From positions 496,001 through 560,000 of the forward strand of contig CP044131.1 in NCBI GenBank assembly GCA_008727115.1: a DNA stretch of 64,000 bases, given 5' to 3'. This document shows, piece after piece, positions 17,564 through 26,312 of the stretch; the stretch's first letter is position 1; every line of letters starts with the position of its first letter. The translations under genes were made by a program, and so were the position numbers. The notes beneath the pieces are model-generated. The model made no database searches and had not been told where the DNA came from. It saw nothing but the letters and a program-made list of their open reading frames with translations. Source of the stretch: Comamonas testosteroni. Its GTDB lineage: Bacteria; Pseudomonadota; Gammaproteobacteria; Burkholderiales; Burkholderiaceae_C.

Positions 17564-18676
17564 GTGCTTTTGCTCTGTATCTTCAGGTTTCAACCGCGTG
17601 GACTCTGGTGACATGGGCATGGATGAGGGGCTATTGCGCCGCTCGGGCTCCTGCATGGCATCCATGACCTGATCGCGTCCACTGCTTTTGGCACCGTAAA
17701 GCGCACTGTCTGCAGCCTTGACCCACTGGGTCACCGAGGTGAAACCATCTTCCGCAGCCGCGACCCCGATACTCGCACTGACACGCAGTTGCGGATAGTC
17801 ACGCACTCTGATCTGGGCGATTTTGTCGCGTATGCGCAGAGCGACGGAATATGCGGCGTCTGCCGTGGTGTTTTTGCAAAGCACGGTGAATTCATCGCCG
17901 CCATAGCGCCCAGCCATGTCATGACTGCGCAGACTGTTTCTGATGGCCAGACCCACTAGCTTTAAAACCTCGTCGCCCACGATATGGCCATGCAGGTCAT
18001 TCACGTCTTTGAAACGGTCAATGTCTATGACCAGCAAACTGGTGGGTTCATTAACGGCCTGGCGCTGCTTCAAAGCGGCCCTGGCTTTTTTCCACCAGTA
18101 ATCGCGGCTGTAAACCGTGGTCAAAGGGTCAATACGTCCCAATAGCTTGAGTTGCAGATTCTGGCGGGCCAGGGTTTTGAGCATTTTGCTGTTGGCCCAG
18201 CTTGCATAAGCGCTGTGCAAAATGATCAGAGGCAGAAGGCTGAGCTGTACAGCAAGAGGGGCCTCCCATTGCGGCAAGGGAGTGATAGCCAGCCCCATGA
18301 GACCCATGCCACTGAGTAAAGCAGCCAAAGAGGGCAACCAGTGACGTTTCAAGCCGGTATAGAAACGGTCTGCAGTCCCGATTGCCAATATGCAGATTCC
18401 GGGCAAGAGACTCCAGTGCATGAGCGCAATCCAGCTTCCGACGATCAAGGCGTCAAGCAGCGCATTGACATATTCGGCTTGAAACTTGTCGTCTTGCCGA
18501 CATGAGTGCAAGAAAGCGATATGAGGCCAGATCAATGCACTGACGACAGTAAATGCCCACCAGGCGATATTCGTGGGCATATGGAGCAAACTCACGCCGA
18601 CTACGATTCCTCCCAGTGCCATATACGAGATACGCAGAGGATAAGTACGACGATGAATTTCTCGGTGCAAAGGCAT
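17543..18676 (-). CDS. MASE2-GGDEF diguanylate cyclase
   Basis: 377 residues. A MASE2 membrane sensor occupies about residues 8-165 (RRTYPLRISYMALGG, then several hydrophobic helices) and a GGDEF domain about 175-340. The active motif GGDEF is intact at 259-263. The inhibitory I-site RSHD lies at 250-253 with the correct five-residue spacing, so the enzyme should make cyclic di-GMP and be feedback-inhibited. The last 40 residues are polar and probably unstructured. It converges on the orphan kinase with a short overlap. Confidence 0.93.
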   Translation of the reverse strand: MPLHREIHRRTYPLRISYMALGGIVVGVSLLHMPTNIAWWAFTVVSALIWPHIAFLHSCRQDDKFQAEYVNALLDALIVGSWIALMHWSLLPGICILAIGTADRFYTGLKRHWLPSLAALLSGMGLMGLAITPLPQWEAPLAVQLSLLPLIILHSAYASWANSKMLKTLARQNLQLKLLGRIDPLTTVYSRDYWWKKARAALKQRQAVNEPTSLLVIDIDRFKDVNDLHGHIVGDEVLKLVGLAIRNSLRSHDMAGRYGGDEFTVLCKNTTADAAYSVALRIRDKIAQIRVRDYPQLRVSASIGVAAAEDGFTSVTQWVKAADSALYGAKSSGRDQVMDAMQEPERRNSPSSMPMSPESTRLKPEDTEQKHSDHHSA

Positions 18677-18725
18677 CTGCGTGGATCGTAATAGGCAGAG
18701 TGAATCGGCGAGAATAATCGAATTA

Positions 18726-18738
18726 ATACAATTTGTAT
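18726..18738. promoter_or_regulatory. Palindrome upstream of the cyclase gene
   Basis: ATACAA-T-TTGTAT is a perfect 13-base palindrome in an AT-rich stretch about 50 bases upstream of the minus-strand cyclase start. A possible operator; the binding protein is unknown. Confidence 0.3.
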
Positions 18739-18800
18739 CAAATATTGGTACGGTTGCGCTGCATCTAAACCACAGTTAAAGGTTCAAAAAATGTGGTTGT

Positions 18801-19301
18801 TTACTGAGAAATTTCAGGTAGAGGCAGTTCTGTACTGAATTTGGCTCGTTTGACGCTAAAAAACGCTTTTACATTGCGCACATTGGCGTCTTGTGTAAAA
18901 AGTGTTTGACTCAGAGCCAGGTAAGCGGGCATATCCGTCGTGGCAATGATCAGGATGAAGTCAGGCCCCGGAGAGACTCTCCAGCACTGCTGAACGCATG
19001 GCTCTGCAACGGCTTTGTGCTCGAACTGCAGCAATGAGGTGCTGTCCTGACGATCCAGAGAAACTTCCACGATGACCTGCAGTCCATGGCCCGCGAGGCT
19101 GGCGATGCGTTCGCTGCTCAGGATAGCGACCTGCTTCTCGATCACGCCCAGCTCTTGCAGACGCTTGACGCGGCGCAGGCAGGTGGGAGCTGACAGGTTC
19201 ATCAGTTGTGCCAGTGCCAGATTGCTGAGGCTGCAGTCGCGTTGCAGCTGGCGCAGAAGCTGCAGATCGATAGCATCCAGCTGGATGAAACTTTTATTCA
19301 T
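18801..19301 (-). CDS. Lrp/AsnC family transcriptional regulator
   Basis: 166 residues. The N-terminal helix-turn-helix (LDAIDLQLLRQLQRDCSLSN, then APTCLRRVKRLQELGVIEK) is followed by the RAM ligand domain with GPDFILIIATTDM. These are the standard Lrp/AsnC halves. Family members bind amino acids and often regulate amino-acid genes. The closest divergent gene is glmS, across a very AT-rich 137-base spacer, so control of glmS or of itself is possible but unproven. Confidence 0.92.
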   Translation of the reverse strand: MNKSFIQLDAIDLQLLRQLQRDCSLSNLALAQLMNLSAPTCLRRVKRLQELGVIEKQVAILSSERIASLAGHGLQVIVEVSLDRQDSTSLLQFEHKAVAEPCVQQCWRVSPGPDFILIIATTDMPAYLALSQTLFTQDANVRNVKAFFSVKRAKFSTELPLPEISQ

Positions 19302-19438
19302 ATTTTTGAATTTTATGAATTTAAAGTGATCATCTTGCTGTGTGTGAAATTTTTGTTCGAATAATTATTTTTTTTTGAATGAAAATTTTTTATGACAACG
19401 AGTAGCATCCTCGGCAAATCAATCTAAGGCGTACTTCT
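19302..19438. promoter_or_regulatory. AT-rich divergent spacer, lrp-type gene / glmS
   Basis: Far richer in A and T than the surrounding DNA, with T- and A-runs (AATTATTTTTTTTTGAATG, then GAAAATTTTTTATG). It must hold both promoters. Such tracts suit binding by nucleoid proteins or an Lrp-type regulator, which is inference. There is no glmS ribozyme in front of glmS, as expected outside Firmicutes. Confidence 0.5.
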
Positions 19439-21355
19439 ATGTGTGGCATTGTTGCTGCGGTTTCTCATCGCAATATCGTTCCGGTTCTGGTGCAGGGTCT
19501 GCAGCGACTGGAATATCGTGGCTATGACTCCTGCGGCGTGGCTGTGCAGGCGGCTGACGCAAATGGCGTGGCCCTTGGCTTGCAGCGCGCGCGCTCCACA
19601 GCGCGTGTGGCCGAGTTGATGGAGCAGGTCAAGACTGAGCATGTGAGTGGCCTGACGGGTATCGCTCATACGCGCTGGGCCACGCATGGTGAGCCTGCGG
19701 TGCGCAATGCCCACCCTCACTTCAGTCACGGCCCCGGCATCTCTGCAGTGGCAGATGCGGATGCCCCGGCTCGCGTGGCTCTGGTGCACAACGGCATCAT
19801 CGAGAACTACGAAGCCTTGCGCGCCGAGCTGCAAGCCAAGGGCTATGTGTTTGCCAGTCAGACCGATACCGAAGTCATTGCACATTTGGTGGACAGCCTC
19901 TACAACGGTGATCTTTTTGAGGCCGTGCAGGCAGCGACCGCACGCTTGCATGGTGCTTATGCCATTGGCGTGATGCACAAGGATGAGCCGCACCGAGTGG
20001 TCGGCGCGCGTGCTGGATCGCCTCTGATTCTGGGTGTGGGCAAGGATGGCTCCGAGCATTTCCTGGCCAGCGATGCGATGGCCCTGGCGGGCGTGACAGA
20101 TCAGATCATCTATCTGGAAGAGGGTGACCTGATTGACCTGCAGCCCGGACGCCATTGGATCATCAGCAAAAGTGGCGAGCGCCTGACTGAAAAGCAGCGC
20201 CCGGTAAAAACCGTGCAAGCGCATAGTGGGGCCGCAGAGCTGGGTCCCTACCGTCATTACATGCAAAAGGAAATCTTCGAGCAGCCCCGCGCCTTGGGAG
20301 ATACCTTGGAAGGGGTGCTGAACATTGCCCCTGAGCTGTTTGACGGCGTTACTTCTGAAGGCAAGAACGGCGCTGCGGCTTGGCGTGTCTTCAAGGAAAT
20401 TGACCGGGTACTGATTCTGGCCTGTGGTACCAGCTATTACAGCGGCTGCACGGCAAAGTACTGGATTGAGGCGATTGCAGGCATTCCCTGCAATGTGGAA
20501 GTGGCCAGCGAGTATCGCTACCGCACCAGCGTTCCAGACCCCAGAACGCTGATTGTGACCATCAGCCAGTCTGGCGAAACGGCGGATACCTTGGCCGCTC
20601 TGCGCCATGCTCAAGGCCTGGGAATGAAGCACACGCTGACCATTTGCAACGTGGCCACCAGCGCCATGGTGCGTGAATGCGAGCTGGCCTATATCACCCG
20701 TGCAGGTGTGGAAATTGGTGTGGCTTCAACCAAGGCGTTTACGACGCAGTTGGCGGGTCTGTTCCTGCTGACGCTGGCACTGGCGCAGTCCAAGGGCCGT
20801 CTGACCGAGGAAAAAGAGCAGCAATATCTGACCGCCATGCGTCACTTGCCTGTAGCGCTGCAGTCTGTGCTTGCCTTGGAGCCGCAAATCATCAGCTGGG
20901 CGGAGGACTTTGCCAAGAAGGAGAATGCACTCTTTCTGGGCCGTGGCATTCACTACCCGATTGCGCTGGAAGGTGCGCTCAAGCTCAAGGAAATCAGCTA
21001 CATCCATGCCGAGGCCTATCCGGCTGGTGAACTCAAGCATGGCCCGCTGGCGCTGGTGGATAGCTCCATGCCTGTCGTCGTTGTTGCACCCAACGATGAA
21101 CTGCTGGAAAAGCTCAAGAGCAATATGCAGGAAGTTCGTGCACGCGGCGGTGTGCTTTATGTGCTGGCCGATGCCAAATCCAATATCGAAAGCAGCGAAG
21201 GCATGCACGTGATTCGCATGCCAGAGAACTATGGCTCTCTGAGCCCCATCCTGCACGTGGTGCCGCTGCAGTTGCTGGCCTATCACACCTCGGTGGCACG
21301 TGGCACGGACGTGGATAAGCCACGCAACCTGGCCAAATCCGTAACGGTTGAATAA
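19439..21355 (+). CDS. glmS: Glutamine-fructose-6-phosphate aminotransferase (isomerizing)
   Basis: 638 residues. GlmS makes glucosamine-6-phosphate from fructose-6-phosphate and glutamine, the entry step to UDP-GlcNAc. The start MCGIVAAV places the nucleophilic Cys directly after the initiator Met. The glutaminase domain continues with [10 protein letters not shown] and HTRWATHG. The two SIS domains carry CGTSYYSG and [14 protein letters not shown]. The C-terminus ends NLAKSVTVE as in E. coli. ATG 19439 is fixed by the Cys2 requirement. Confidence 0.98.
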   Translation: MCGIVAAVSHRNIVPVLVQGLQRLEYRGYDSCGVAVQAADANGVALGLQRARSTARVAELMEQVKTEHVSGLTGIAHTRWATHGEPAVRNAHPHFSHGPGISAVADADAPARVALVHNGIIENYEALRAELQAKGYVFASQTDTEVIAHLVDSLYNGDLFEAVQAATARLHGAYAIGVMHKDEPHRVVGARAGSPLILGVGKDGSEHFLASDAMALAGVTDQIIYLEEGDLIDLQPGRHWIISKSGERLTEKQRPVKTVQAHSGAAELGPYRHYMQKEIFEQPRALGDTLEGVLNIAPELFDGVTSEGKNGAAAWRVFKEIDRVLILACGTSYYSGCTAKYWIEAIAGIPCNVEVASEYRYRTSVPDPRTLIVTISQSGETADTLAALRHAQGLGMKHTLTICNVATSAMVRECELAYITRAGVEIGVASTKAFTTQLAGLFLLTLALAQSKGRLTEEKEQQYLTAMRHLPVALQSVLALEPQIISWAEDFAKKENALFLGRGIHYPIALEGALKLKEISYIHAEAYPAGELKHGPLALVDSSMPVVVVAPNDELLEKLKSNMQEVRARGGVLYVLADAKSNIESSEGMHVIRMPENYGSLSPILHVVPLQLLAYHTSVARGTDVDKPRNLAKSVTVE

Positions 21356-21371
21356 GCCATTGGGATCTCGC

Positions 21372-21399
21372 AAAAAAGCGCTCTTGTGAGCGCTTTTTT
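21372..21399. terminator. Terminator after glmS
   Basis: AAAAAAGCGCTC (21372-21383), loop TTGT, GAGCGCTTTTTT (21388-21399): a perfect 12-bp stem with flanking A- and T-tracts. Confidence 0.93.
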
Positions 21400-21431
21400 C
21401 ATGGGCTGCAAGCAAAGTCCAAGGCTAGACC

Positions 21432-21554
21432 CTAGACCCCTGCGGCAAGAAAGACGCGCCGCAAGACCTGCATGGGCAAAAATTTCACGCGACGGCGCTT
21501 GAGTTCCTGACGGTAGAGGCGTTCCCTCTCAATGAAGTTGATTTTTTCTTTCAT
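21432..21554 (-). CDS. Possible small basic protein, 40 residues
   Basis: A 40-codon frame beginning MKEKINFIERERLYRQELKR and ending in a hydrophobic tail. It is rich in Arg and Lys and could form an amphipathic helix. There is no good ribosome-binding site and I recognise no family. It lies in the 380-base gap between glmS and the TRAP operon. Either a small orphan gene or chance. Confidence 0.25.
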   Translation of the reverse strand: MKEKINFIERERLYRQELKRRRVKFLPMQVLRRVFLAAGV

Positions 21555-21696
21555 TGCGATGCATTTGGATGACGGACTTCGGCAATCTAACAGGGTTGTT
21601 TGTCTTTGAAGTAACACCCTGTCAGATGGGTTCGGTTTCCATATTTGTCGCTATCCGGTGGTATGGGATGACTGATCCCCTGCAGCAAGCCCTGTG
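21555..21696. other. Gap between small ORF and TRAP terminator
   Basis: No gene seen. ACAGGGT (21590-21596) and ACCCTGT (21616-21622) can pair across a 19-base loop. ATGGG-TTCGGTT-TCCAT (21627-21643) resembles a tRNA T-arm, but no matching acceptor, D- or anticodon arm is present. Confidence 0.4.
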
Positions 21697-21719
21697 AAAA
21701 AGCGCCCCGGAGGGCGCTT
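21697..21719 (-). terminator. Terminator of the TRAP operon
   Basis: On the minus strand AAGCGCCC-TCCG-GGGCGCTT is followed by a T-run; it sits just after the dctM-type stop codon. Confidence 0.88.
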
Positions 21720-21735
21720 GATTTAGCAGTCGTGC

Positions 21736-23031
21736 TTACATATTGTTGGGCAGCATGGTCACGATCTGAGGAAAGAACCACAGGATCATGAGGGCCAGCA
21801 GCATCAGCAAGAAGTAGGGGGCACATGCTCGGGACAAATAGGTGATCTGCTTGCCTGTCATACCTTGCAGTACGAACAGGTTAAAGCCCACGGGTGGAGT
21901 GATCTGGGCTGTCTCCACCGTGATGACCAAAAAGATGCCAAACCACAGCGGATCAATGCCTGCGGCCTGAATGATGGGCAGCACCACGCTGGAGGTCAGC
22001 ACGATGGTGGAGATGCCATCAAGAAAGCAGCCAATCAGAATGTAGAACAGGCCCAGCACGACGATCAGCATGGCGGGAGACAGGTTCAGGCTTCCCACAT
22101 ATTCAGCCAGTTGGCGTGGCAGACCGATGTAGCCCATGGACAGCGTCATGAAGGCCGCTCCAGCCAGAATCAGGGCGATCATGCAGTACAGGCGGGTGGC
22201 TCCCAGCAAAGAGTCCTTGAAGTTCTTCCATGTCAAAGCGCCTTGCAGTGCCGACAGAATCAGTGCTCCGGTCACGCCGATGGCCGCCGCCTCCGTTGCG
22301 GTGGCAATACCGCTGTAGATACTGGCGATGACGCCCGAGATCAGCAGCACGACGGGGATCAGATGACGGGACTCATAGACCTTCTGCTTGAAGCTCATGG
22401 AACTGTCGGCCTTGGGGATCTTGTCGGGGTTCATCAAGGCCCAGACCATGATCCAGCCGCTGAACAGCAGTGCCAGCATGATGCCGGGCAGCACGCCTGC
22501 CATGAAAAGCTTGGAGATCGACAGCTCGGCTGATACGCCATAGACGATCAGGATGATGGAGGGCGGTATCAGCAAGCCCAGCGTGGCGGGGCCGCCCAGA
22601 GAGCCAATCACCATGCTCTCGGGATAGCCGCGCTTGCGCAGCTCGGGCACATTCATCTTGCCAACCGTGGCACAGGTCGCGGCCGATGAGCCGGAAACTG
22701 CGGCAAAGATCGTGCAGCCAATGACGTTGGTGTGCAGCAGCCGGCCTGGCAAGGCGTTGACCCAGGGGGCCAGCCCTCGGAACATGCTCTCGGACAGATT
22801 GGTGCGGTAAAGAATCTCACCCATCCACACAAAAAGTGGCAGGGCCGTCAAGGTCCAGCTGCTGGCAGAACCCCAGATGGTCATGGCCATGGCATCACCC
22901 GCTGCACGCGCGGTGAAGAATTCCATGCCGAACCAGGCAACGCCGGCCAGAGTCAGGCCGACCCAGACACCGCCGCTGAGCAGGGCGAGCAAAACCACGA
23001 CCAAGGCAATGCTTGCGGTAATTTCATTCAT
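21736..23031 (-). CDS. TRAP transporter large permease subunit (DctM)
   Basis: 431 residues with about 12 hydrophobic segments, the sodium-coupled transport subunit of a tripartite periplasmic transporter. Family marks are GSSAATCATVGKMNVPELRK and GGPATLGLLIPPSIILIVYG, and TPPVGFNLFVLQGM near the C-terminus. It overlaps the dctQ-type gene by 8 bases, so the two membrane subunits are translationally coupled. It is the last gene of the operon. Confidence 0.94.
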   Translation of the reverse strand: MNEITASIALVVVLLALLSGGVWVGLTLAGVAWFGMEFFTARAAGDAMAMTIWGSASSWTLTALPLFVWMGEILYRTNLSESMFRGLAPWVNALPGRLLHTNVIGCTIFAAVSGSSAATCATVGKMNVPELRKRGYPESMVIGSLGGPATLGLLIPPSIILIVYGVSAELSISKLFMAGVLPGIMLALLFSGWIMVWALMNPDKIPKADSSMSFKQKVYESRHLIPVVLLISGVIASIYSGIATATEAAAIGVTGALILSALQGALTWKNFKDSLLGATRLYCMIALILAGAAFMTLSMGYIGLPRQLAEYVGSLNLSPAMLIVVLGLFYILIGCFLDGISTIVLTSSVVLPIIQAAGIDPLWFGIFLVITVETAQITPPVGFNLFVLQGMTGKQITYLSRACAPYFLLMLLALMILWFFPQIVTMLPNNM

Positions 23032-23530
23032 GAGGAGAGCCCTCCTTTTCTACCGCCTTGCGCTTGCCCATCAACTCCAGCACCAGCTCATCGCAAAAGG
23101 CGATGAAAAAAACAATGGTGCCCAAAGCCATGAAAATCTGTGGGATCCAGAGGGGCGTGGCATCGATGCCTACGGAGATATCTTCGATCTCCCAGGACTG
23201 CAAGACCAGTCGGGAAGCATAAAAAGCGAGGAAGCCGGAGAGGGTGGTGGCGATAACCAGGGCAATGACTTCCAGCGTCTTGTAGGCCTTGCCCTTGAGT
23301 GCACCCAGAACCAGGGTGACACGAATGTGCTCACCTTTTTTCAAGGTGCTGGCCAGCGCCATGAAGCCCGCGCCTGCCATGGCATAACCGGCATAGGCAT
23401 CCGTTCCCGGAGCACTGAAGCCAAAAAGTCGGCTGGCAATCGTCAGCAGCACCATGGCCAGCACGCCCACCATGGCGATGCCCGCAATCCAGCCGCTGCC
23501 TTCGTACAGGCCGTTGAGTAACTTGCGCAT
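23024..23530 (-). CDS. TRAP transporter small permease subunit (DctQ)
   Basis: 168 residues with four hydrophobic helices, the small membrane subunit that pairs with DctM. The TRAP small-subunit pattern is visible as SRLFGFSAPGTDAYAGYAM. ATG 23530 (MRKLLNGLYEGSG) is chosen over an upstream in-frame start at 23593, because 23530 begins just before the first helix and the upstream part has no family character. It lies between dctP- and dctM-type genes. Confidence 0.9.
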   Translation of the reverse strand: MRKLLNGLYEGSGWIAGIAMVGVLAMVLLTIASRLFGFSAPGTDAYAGYAMAGAGFMALASTLKKGEHIRVTLVLGALKGKAYKTLEVIALVIATTLSGFLAFYASRLVLQSWEIEDISVGIDATPLWIPQIFMALGTIVFFIAFCDELVLELMGKRKAVEKEGSPHE

Positions 23531-23601
23531 GCTTGTCTTTCCTTGCACAGGTGTCCGCCGGAGATGAGCCTTAAGGCACTCCACCGGCGGCAAGCTGCGT
23601 C

Positions 23602-24585
23602 TTACTTGGCTGTCTTGTAGGCGTCCAGAATGGCCTTGCCATCAGCACCGGCCTTGTCTGTCCATTCCTTGATCACGGTCTCGCCGATCTTGCTCAGGTC
23701 TGCCTTGAGCTGGGCCGATGGCTGCTCAACCTGCATGCCGCCTTGCTTGAGGGTGGCCAGGGAGCGGGCATCCACCTCTTTGGACTCCTTCCAGCCACGC
23801 TCTTCGGCAGTGGCAGCGGCCTTGAGCACGGCCTCTTGCGTGGCCTTGTCCAGGGCACCAAAGGCTTTCTTGCTCACGGTCACCGCGTTCTTGGGAATCC
23901 AGGCCTGAACGTTGTAGTAGTACTTCAGGCTTTCGAACAGCTTGTTGTCGGCGCCGGTGGCGCTGGAAGTAATCAGGCCGTCAACCACGCCGGTGGCCAG
24001 TGCCTGGGACAGCTCGGCTTCCTGCACGGTCACAGGCTGGGCACCAATGAGCTCGCCAATGCGGGCCGTGGTGGGCGAGTACACGCGCCACTTCATGCCC
24101 TTGAGGTCGGCTGCCGAGAGGATGGGCTTCTTGGTGTAGATGCCCTGGGGCGGCCAGGCCACAGAGTACAGCAATACTTGGCCTTGCTTGTCCAGCAGCT
24201 TTTGCAGTGCGGGCTTCTGGGCCTGGTAGAGCTTGTAGGCATCGTCGTAGTTGCTCACCAGAAATGGCAGGCCGTCCACGCCGAAGATCTGCGACTCGTT
24301 CTGGAAGCTCACCAGAAAGAACTCGCCCATCTGTGCGTTGCCGGTTTGCACGGCACGCTTGATTTCGGGCATCTTGAACAGCGAGGCACCAAAGTGAGGC
24401 GTGATCTTGAGCTTGCCGCCAGTGGCTGCGTCCACATCCTTCACAAACAGCTCGTTGTTCTTGGAGTGAAAGTTGCCAGGGCCATAGGCCGTGGCGAAGT
24501 CCCATTTGGTCTGGGCGGCTGCAGCTGTGGCAAAGCCGATACCGGCAATCAAGGTGGCGGTGGCGCAAAAGATTCGACGCTTCAT
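23602..24585 (-). CDS. TRAP transporter substrate-binding protein (DctP)
   Basis: 327 residues, periplasmic. A signal peptide covers residues 1-24 (ends AAAAQT). The family arginine that clamps a carboxylate lies in KWRVYSPTTARIGELIG, which implies a carboxylate ligand. CCAGGAG precedes ATG 24585. The divergent pxp operon shares a GntR regulator, so 5-oxoproline or a similar lactam acid is my best guess for the ligand. TRAP specificity cannot be read from sequence. Confidence 0.93.
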   Translation of the reverse strand: MKRRIFCATATLIAGIGFATAAAAQTKWDFATAYGPGNFHSKNNELFVKDVDAATGGKLKITPHFGASLFKMPEIKRAVQTGNAQMGEFFLVSFQNESQIFGVDGLPFLVSNYDDAYKLYQAQKPALQKLLDKQGQVLLYSVAWPPQGIYTKKPILSAADLKGMKWRVYSPTTARIGELIGAQPVTVQEAELSQALATGVVDGLITSSATGADNKLFESLKYYYNVQAWIPKNAVTVSKKAFGALDKATQEAVLKAAATAEERGWKESKEVDARSLATLKQGGMQVEQPSAQLKADLSKIGETVIKEWTDKAGADGKAILDAYKTAK

Positions 24586-24722
24586 GTTGACTCCTGGAGA
24601 AGGTGCTGAGAAATGCTGATAGGCAGCAACAAGGCAATTAGCGTGCCAAAAGTAACACTTGCTTCAACAACCATCTATAGGGGATTTCAACGATGCGTTA
24701 TCTCTGTTGGTGATTTAGCTTC

Positions 24723-24762
24723 AGATTGTTGATGGAGTGATTTGAAATTGTTCAACCAAATT
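24723..24762. promoter_or_regulatory. Candidate GntR half-sites upstream of the TRAP genes
   Basis: GATTGTTGAT (24724-24733) and ATTGTTCAAC (24747-24756) repeat the half-site of the perfect palindrome at 25506-25520. The pair lies between the gntR-type stop and dctP-type start, fitting a shared regulator. Confidence 0.45.
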
Positions 24763-24807
24763 GGTGCAATGCTCCGGTTTATGCGCCGGAATGGGGCTTT
24801 GATGTGC

Positions 24808-25479
24808 TCAGGGAAGCTGGCGTGCGTAGACCGCCAGCACCATGCGCTCGGACTGCACCAGATAGTTCTCCAGTTCCTGCGCAGCGTCGCGGGTCTGACC
24901 ATCCATGAACAGCTGCAGCAGCCGGGCGTTATGGTCCACGTAGGGGGCGTGCAGGTATTCGGGGTCGTCCAGCATGCCAAAGGCCAGGCGCAGCTCTGCG
25001 GCCAGGTGTTCGAACATGGTGGACAGGCGGTCGCTGTCGCTCAGCGCGACGATGGCCGCATGAAAGCACATATTGGCCGAGCCCACGGTATGCCAGTCGC
25101 GTTGCTCGCGCGCTGCCAGCGCTTCTTCCACGGCCTGGCGCATGCGCTTGTGGGCAGGGTGCAAGGGCCAGGCTTTCTCCAGGGCCTGGCACTCGATCAG
25201 GCGGCGCACGCGGTAGATGTCGATGATGTCCGCGATAGACGGGGTGGCCACGGAGACACCGCGATTGGGTTCATGCCGCAGCAGCCCTTCCTTGATAAGG
25301 GTGCGGAACACCTCGCGCAGGGTATTGCGCGAGATATCGAGCTGCTGGCTCAGGGCGGCCTCCGAAAGGCGCTGACCGGCACGCAGCTCGCCATTGATCA
25401 ACTGCTGGCGAATCTGGTCGGCAATGGTGTCCGTCAGGCTGGGAGTGTCAGCGTGTTTGCTGGTGCGAATGGCTTGCAT
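24808..25479 (-). CDS. GntR family regulator, FCD (FadR/VanR-like) subgroup
   Basis: 223 residues. The winged helix (about residues 14-80) has LINGELRAGQRLSEAALSQQ and ISRNTLREVFRTLIKEGLL. The C-terminal all-helical FCD domain contains the metal-binding histidine pattern, with NMCFHAAIVALSDSDR and HNARLLQLF. Such regulators usually bind organic acids and act on adjacent transport and catabolic genes. Its start is 71 bases from pxpA, across a perfect palindrome, and the TRAP genes lie downstream on the same strand. Confidence 0.92.
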   Translation of the reverse strand: MQAIRTSKHADTPSLTDTIADQIRQQLINGELRAGQRLSEAALSQQLDISRNTLREVFRTLIKEGLLRHEPNRGVSVATPSIADIIDIYRVRRLIECQALEKAWPLHPAHKRMRQAVEEALAAREQRDWHTVGSANMCFHAAIVALSDSDRLSTMFEHLAAELRLAFGMLDDPEYLHAPYVDHNARLLQLFMDGQTRDAAQELENYLVQSERMVLAVYARQLP

Positions 25480-25505
25480 GGCGTTTTGGTAAGAATCTTG
25501 CTAAC

Positions 25506-25520
25506 GATTGTTGAACAATC
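25506..25520. promoter_or_regulatory. Perfect palindrome, likely GntR operator
   Basis: GATTGTT-G-AACAATC is a perfect 15-base palindrome in the 71-base space between the divergent GntR gene and pxpA. Its form and position suit an FCD-type GntR operator controlling both promoters. Confidence 0.65.
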
Positions 25521-25550
25521 AAAAGGTATCCAGTGCAAGGAGCATACAAG

Positions 25551-26312
25551 ATGGATCTGAATAGCGATTTGGGCGAAAGCTTTGGTGCCTGGAGCATGGG
25601 CGACGATGCGGCCATGCTGGACATTGTCAGCAGCGCCAATGTGGCCTGTGGCTTTCATGCGGGCGATGCGGCGGGCATTCTGTCCACCTTGAAGGCGGCC
25701 AAGGCGCGTGGCGTGGTGGTGGGCGCGCATGTGGCCTACCGTGATCTGGCGGGGTTCGGCCGGCGCAACATGGATGTGGCCAGCAGCGATTTGGTGGCCG
25801 ATGTGATCTACCAGATCGGCGCCCTGCAGGGCCTGGCGCAGGCGGCAGGCACGACGGTGAAATACGTCAAGCCCCATGGCGCGCTCTACAACACCATTGC
25901 CCAGGACCGGCGTCAGGCCACGGATGTGATCAATGCCATCAAGGCGATCGATGCCTCGCTGGTGCTGATGGCGCTGGCCGGCTCGCCCTTGATTGGCTGG
26001 GCGCGTGATGCCGGCCTGAGCGTAGTGGCCGAGGCCTTTGCCGACCGCGCCTATACGCCCAGCGGCGCATTGGTGTCGCGCCGCGAGGCGGGGGCGGTGC
26101 TGCACGATGAAGCGCTGATTGCCCAGCGCATGCTGACGCTGGTGCGCGAAGGCGTGATTGAAGCGGTGGATGGCTCCATGGTGCGGGTCGAGGCCGACTC
26201 CATCTGCGTGCATGGCGACAGCCCCGGTGCCGTGGCCATCGCCCGCAAGATTCGCCAGCGCTTTGAGAGCGAAGGCGTGCAGATCGCCTCGTTTGCGGGT
26301 GTGGCGCGATGA
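25551..26312 (+). CDS. pxpA: 5-oxoprolinase subunit PxpA (LamB/YcsF)
   Basis: 253 residues, one of three subunits of the bacterial ATP-dependent 5-oxoprolinase, which opens pyroglutamate to glutamate. The LamB/YcsF signature is complete: [30 protein letters not shown], and [25 protein letters not shown] is also characteristic. AAGGAGCATACAAG precedes ATG 25551. Its stop codon overlaps the next gene by four bases. Confidence 0.95.
   Translation: MDLNSDLGESFGAWSMGDDAAMLDIVSSANVACGFHAGDAAGILSTLKAAKARGVVVGAHVAYRDLAGFGRRNMDVASSDLVADVIYQIGALQGLAQAAGTTVKYVKPHGALYNTIAQDRRQATDVINAIKAIDASLVLMALAGSPLIGWARDAGLSVVAEAFADRAYTPSGALVSRREAGAVLHDEALIAQRMLTLVREGVIEAVDGSMVRVEADSICVHGDSPGAVAIARKIRQRFESEGVQIASFAGVAR

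Noticed and set aside
21590..21650. tRNA-like T-arm (ATGGG-TTCGGTT-TCCAT) and nearby hairpin
   Set aside because: No acceptor, D- or anticodon arm pairs with it, and the T-loop lacks the conserved A58.
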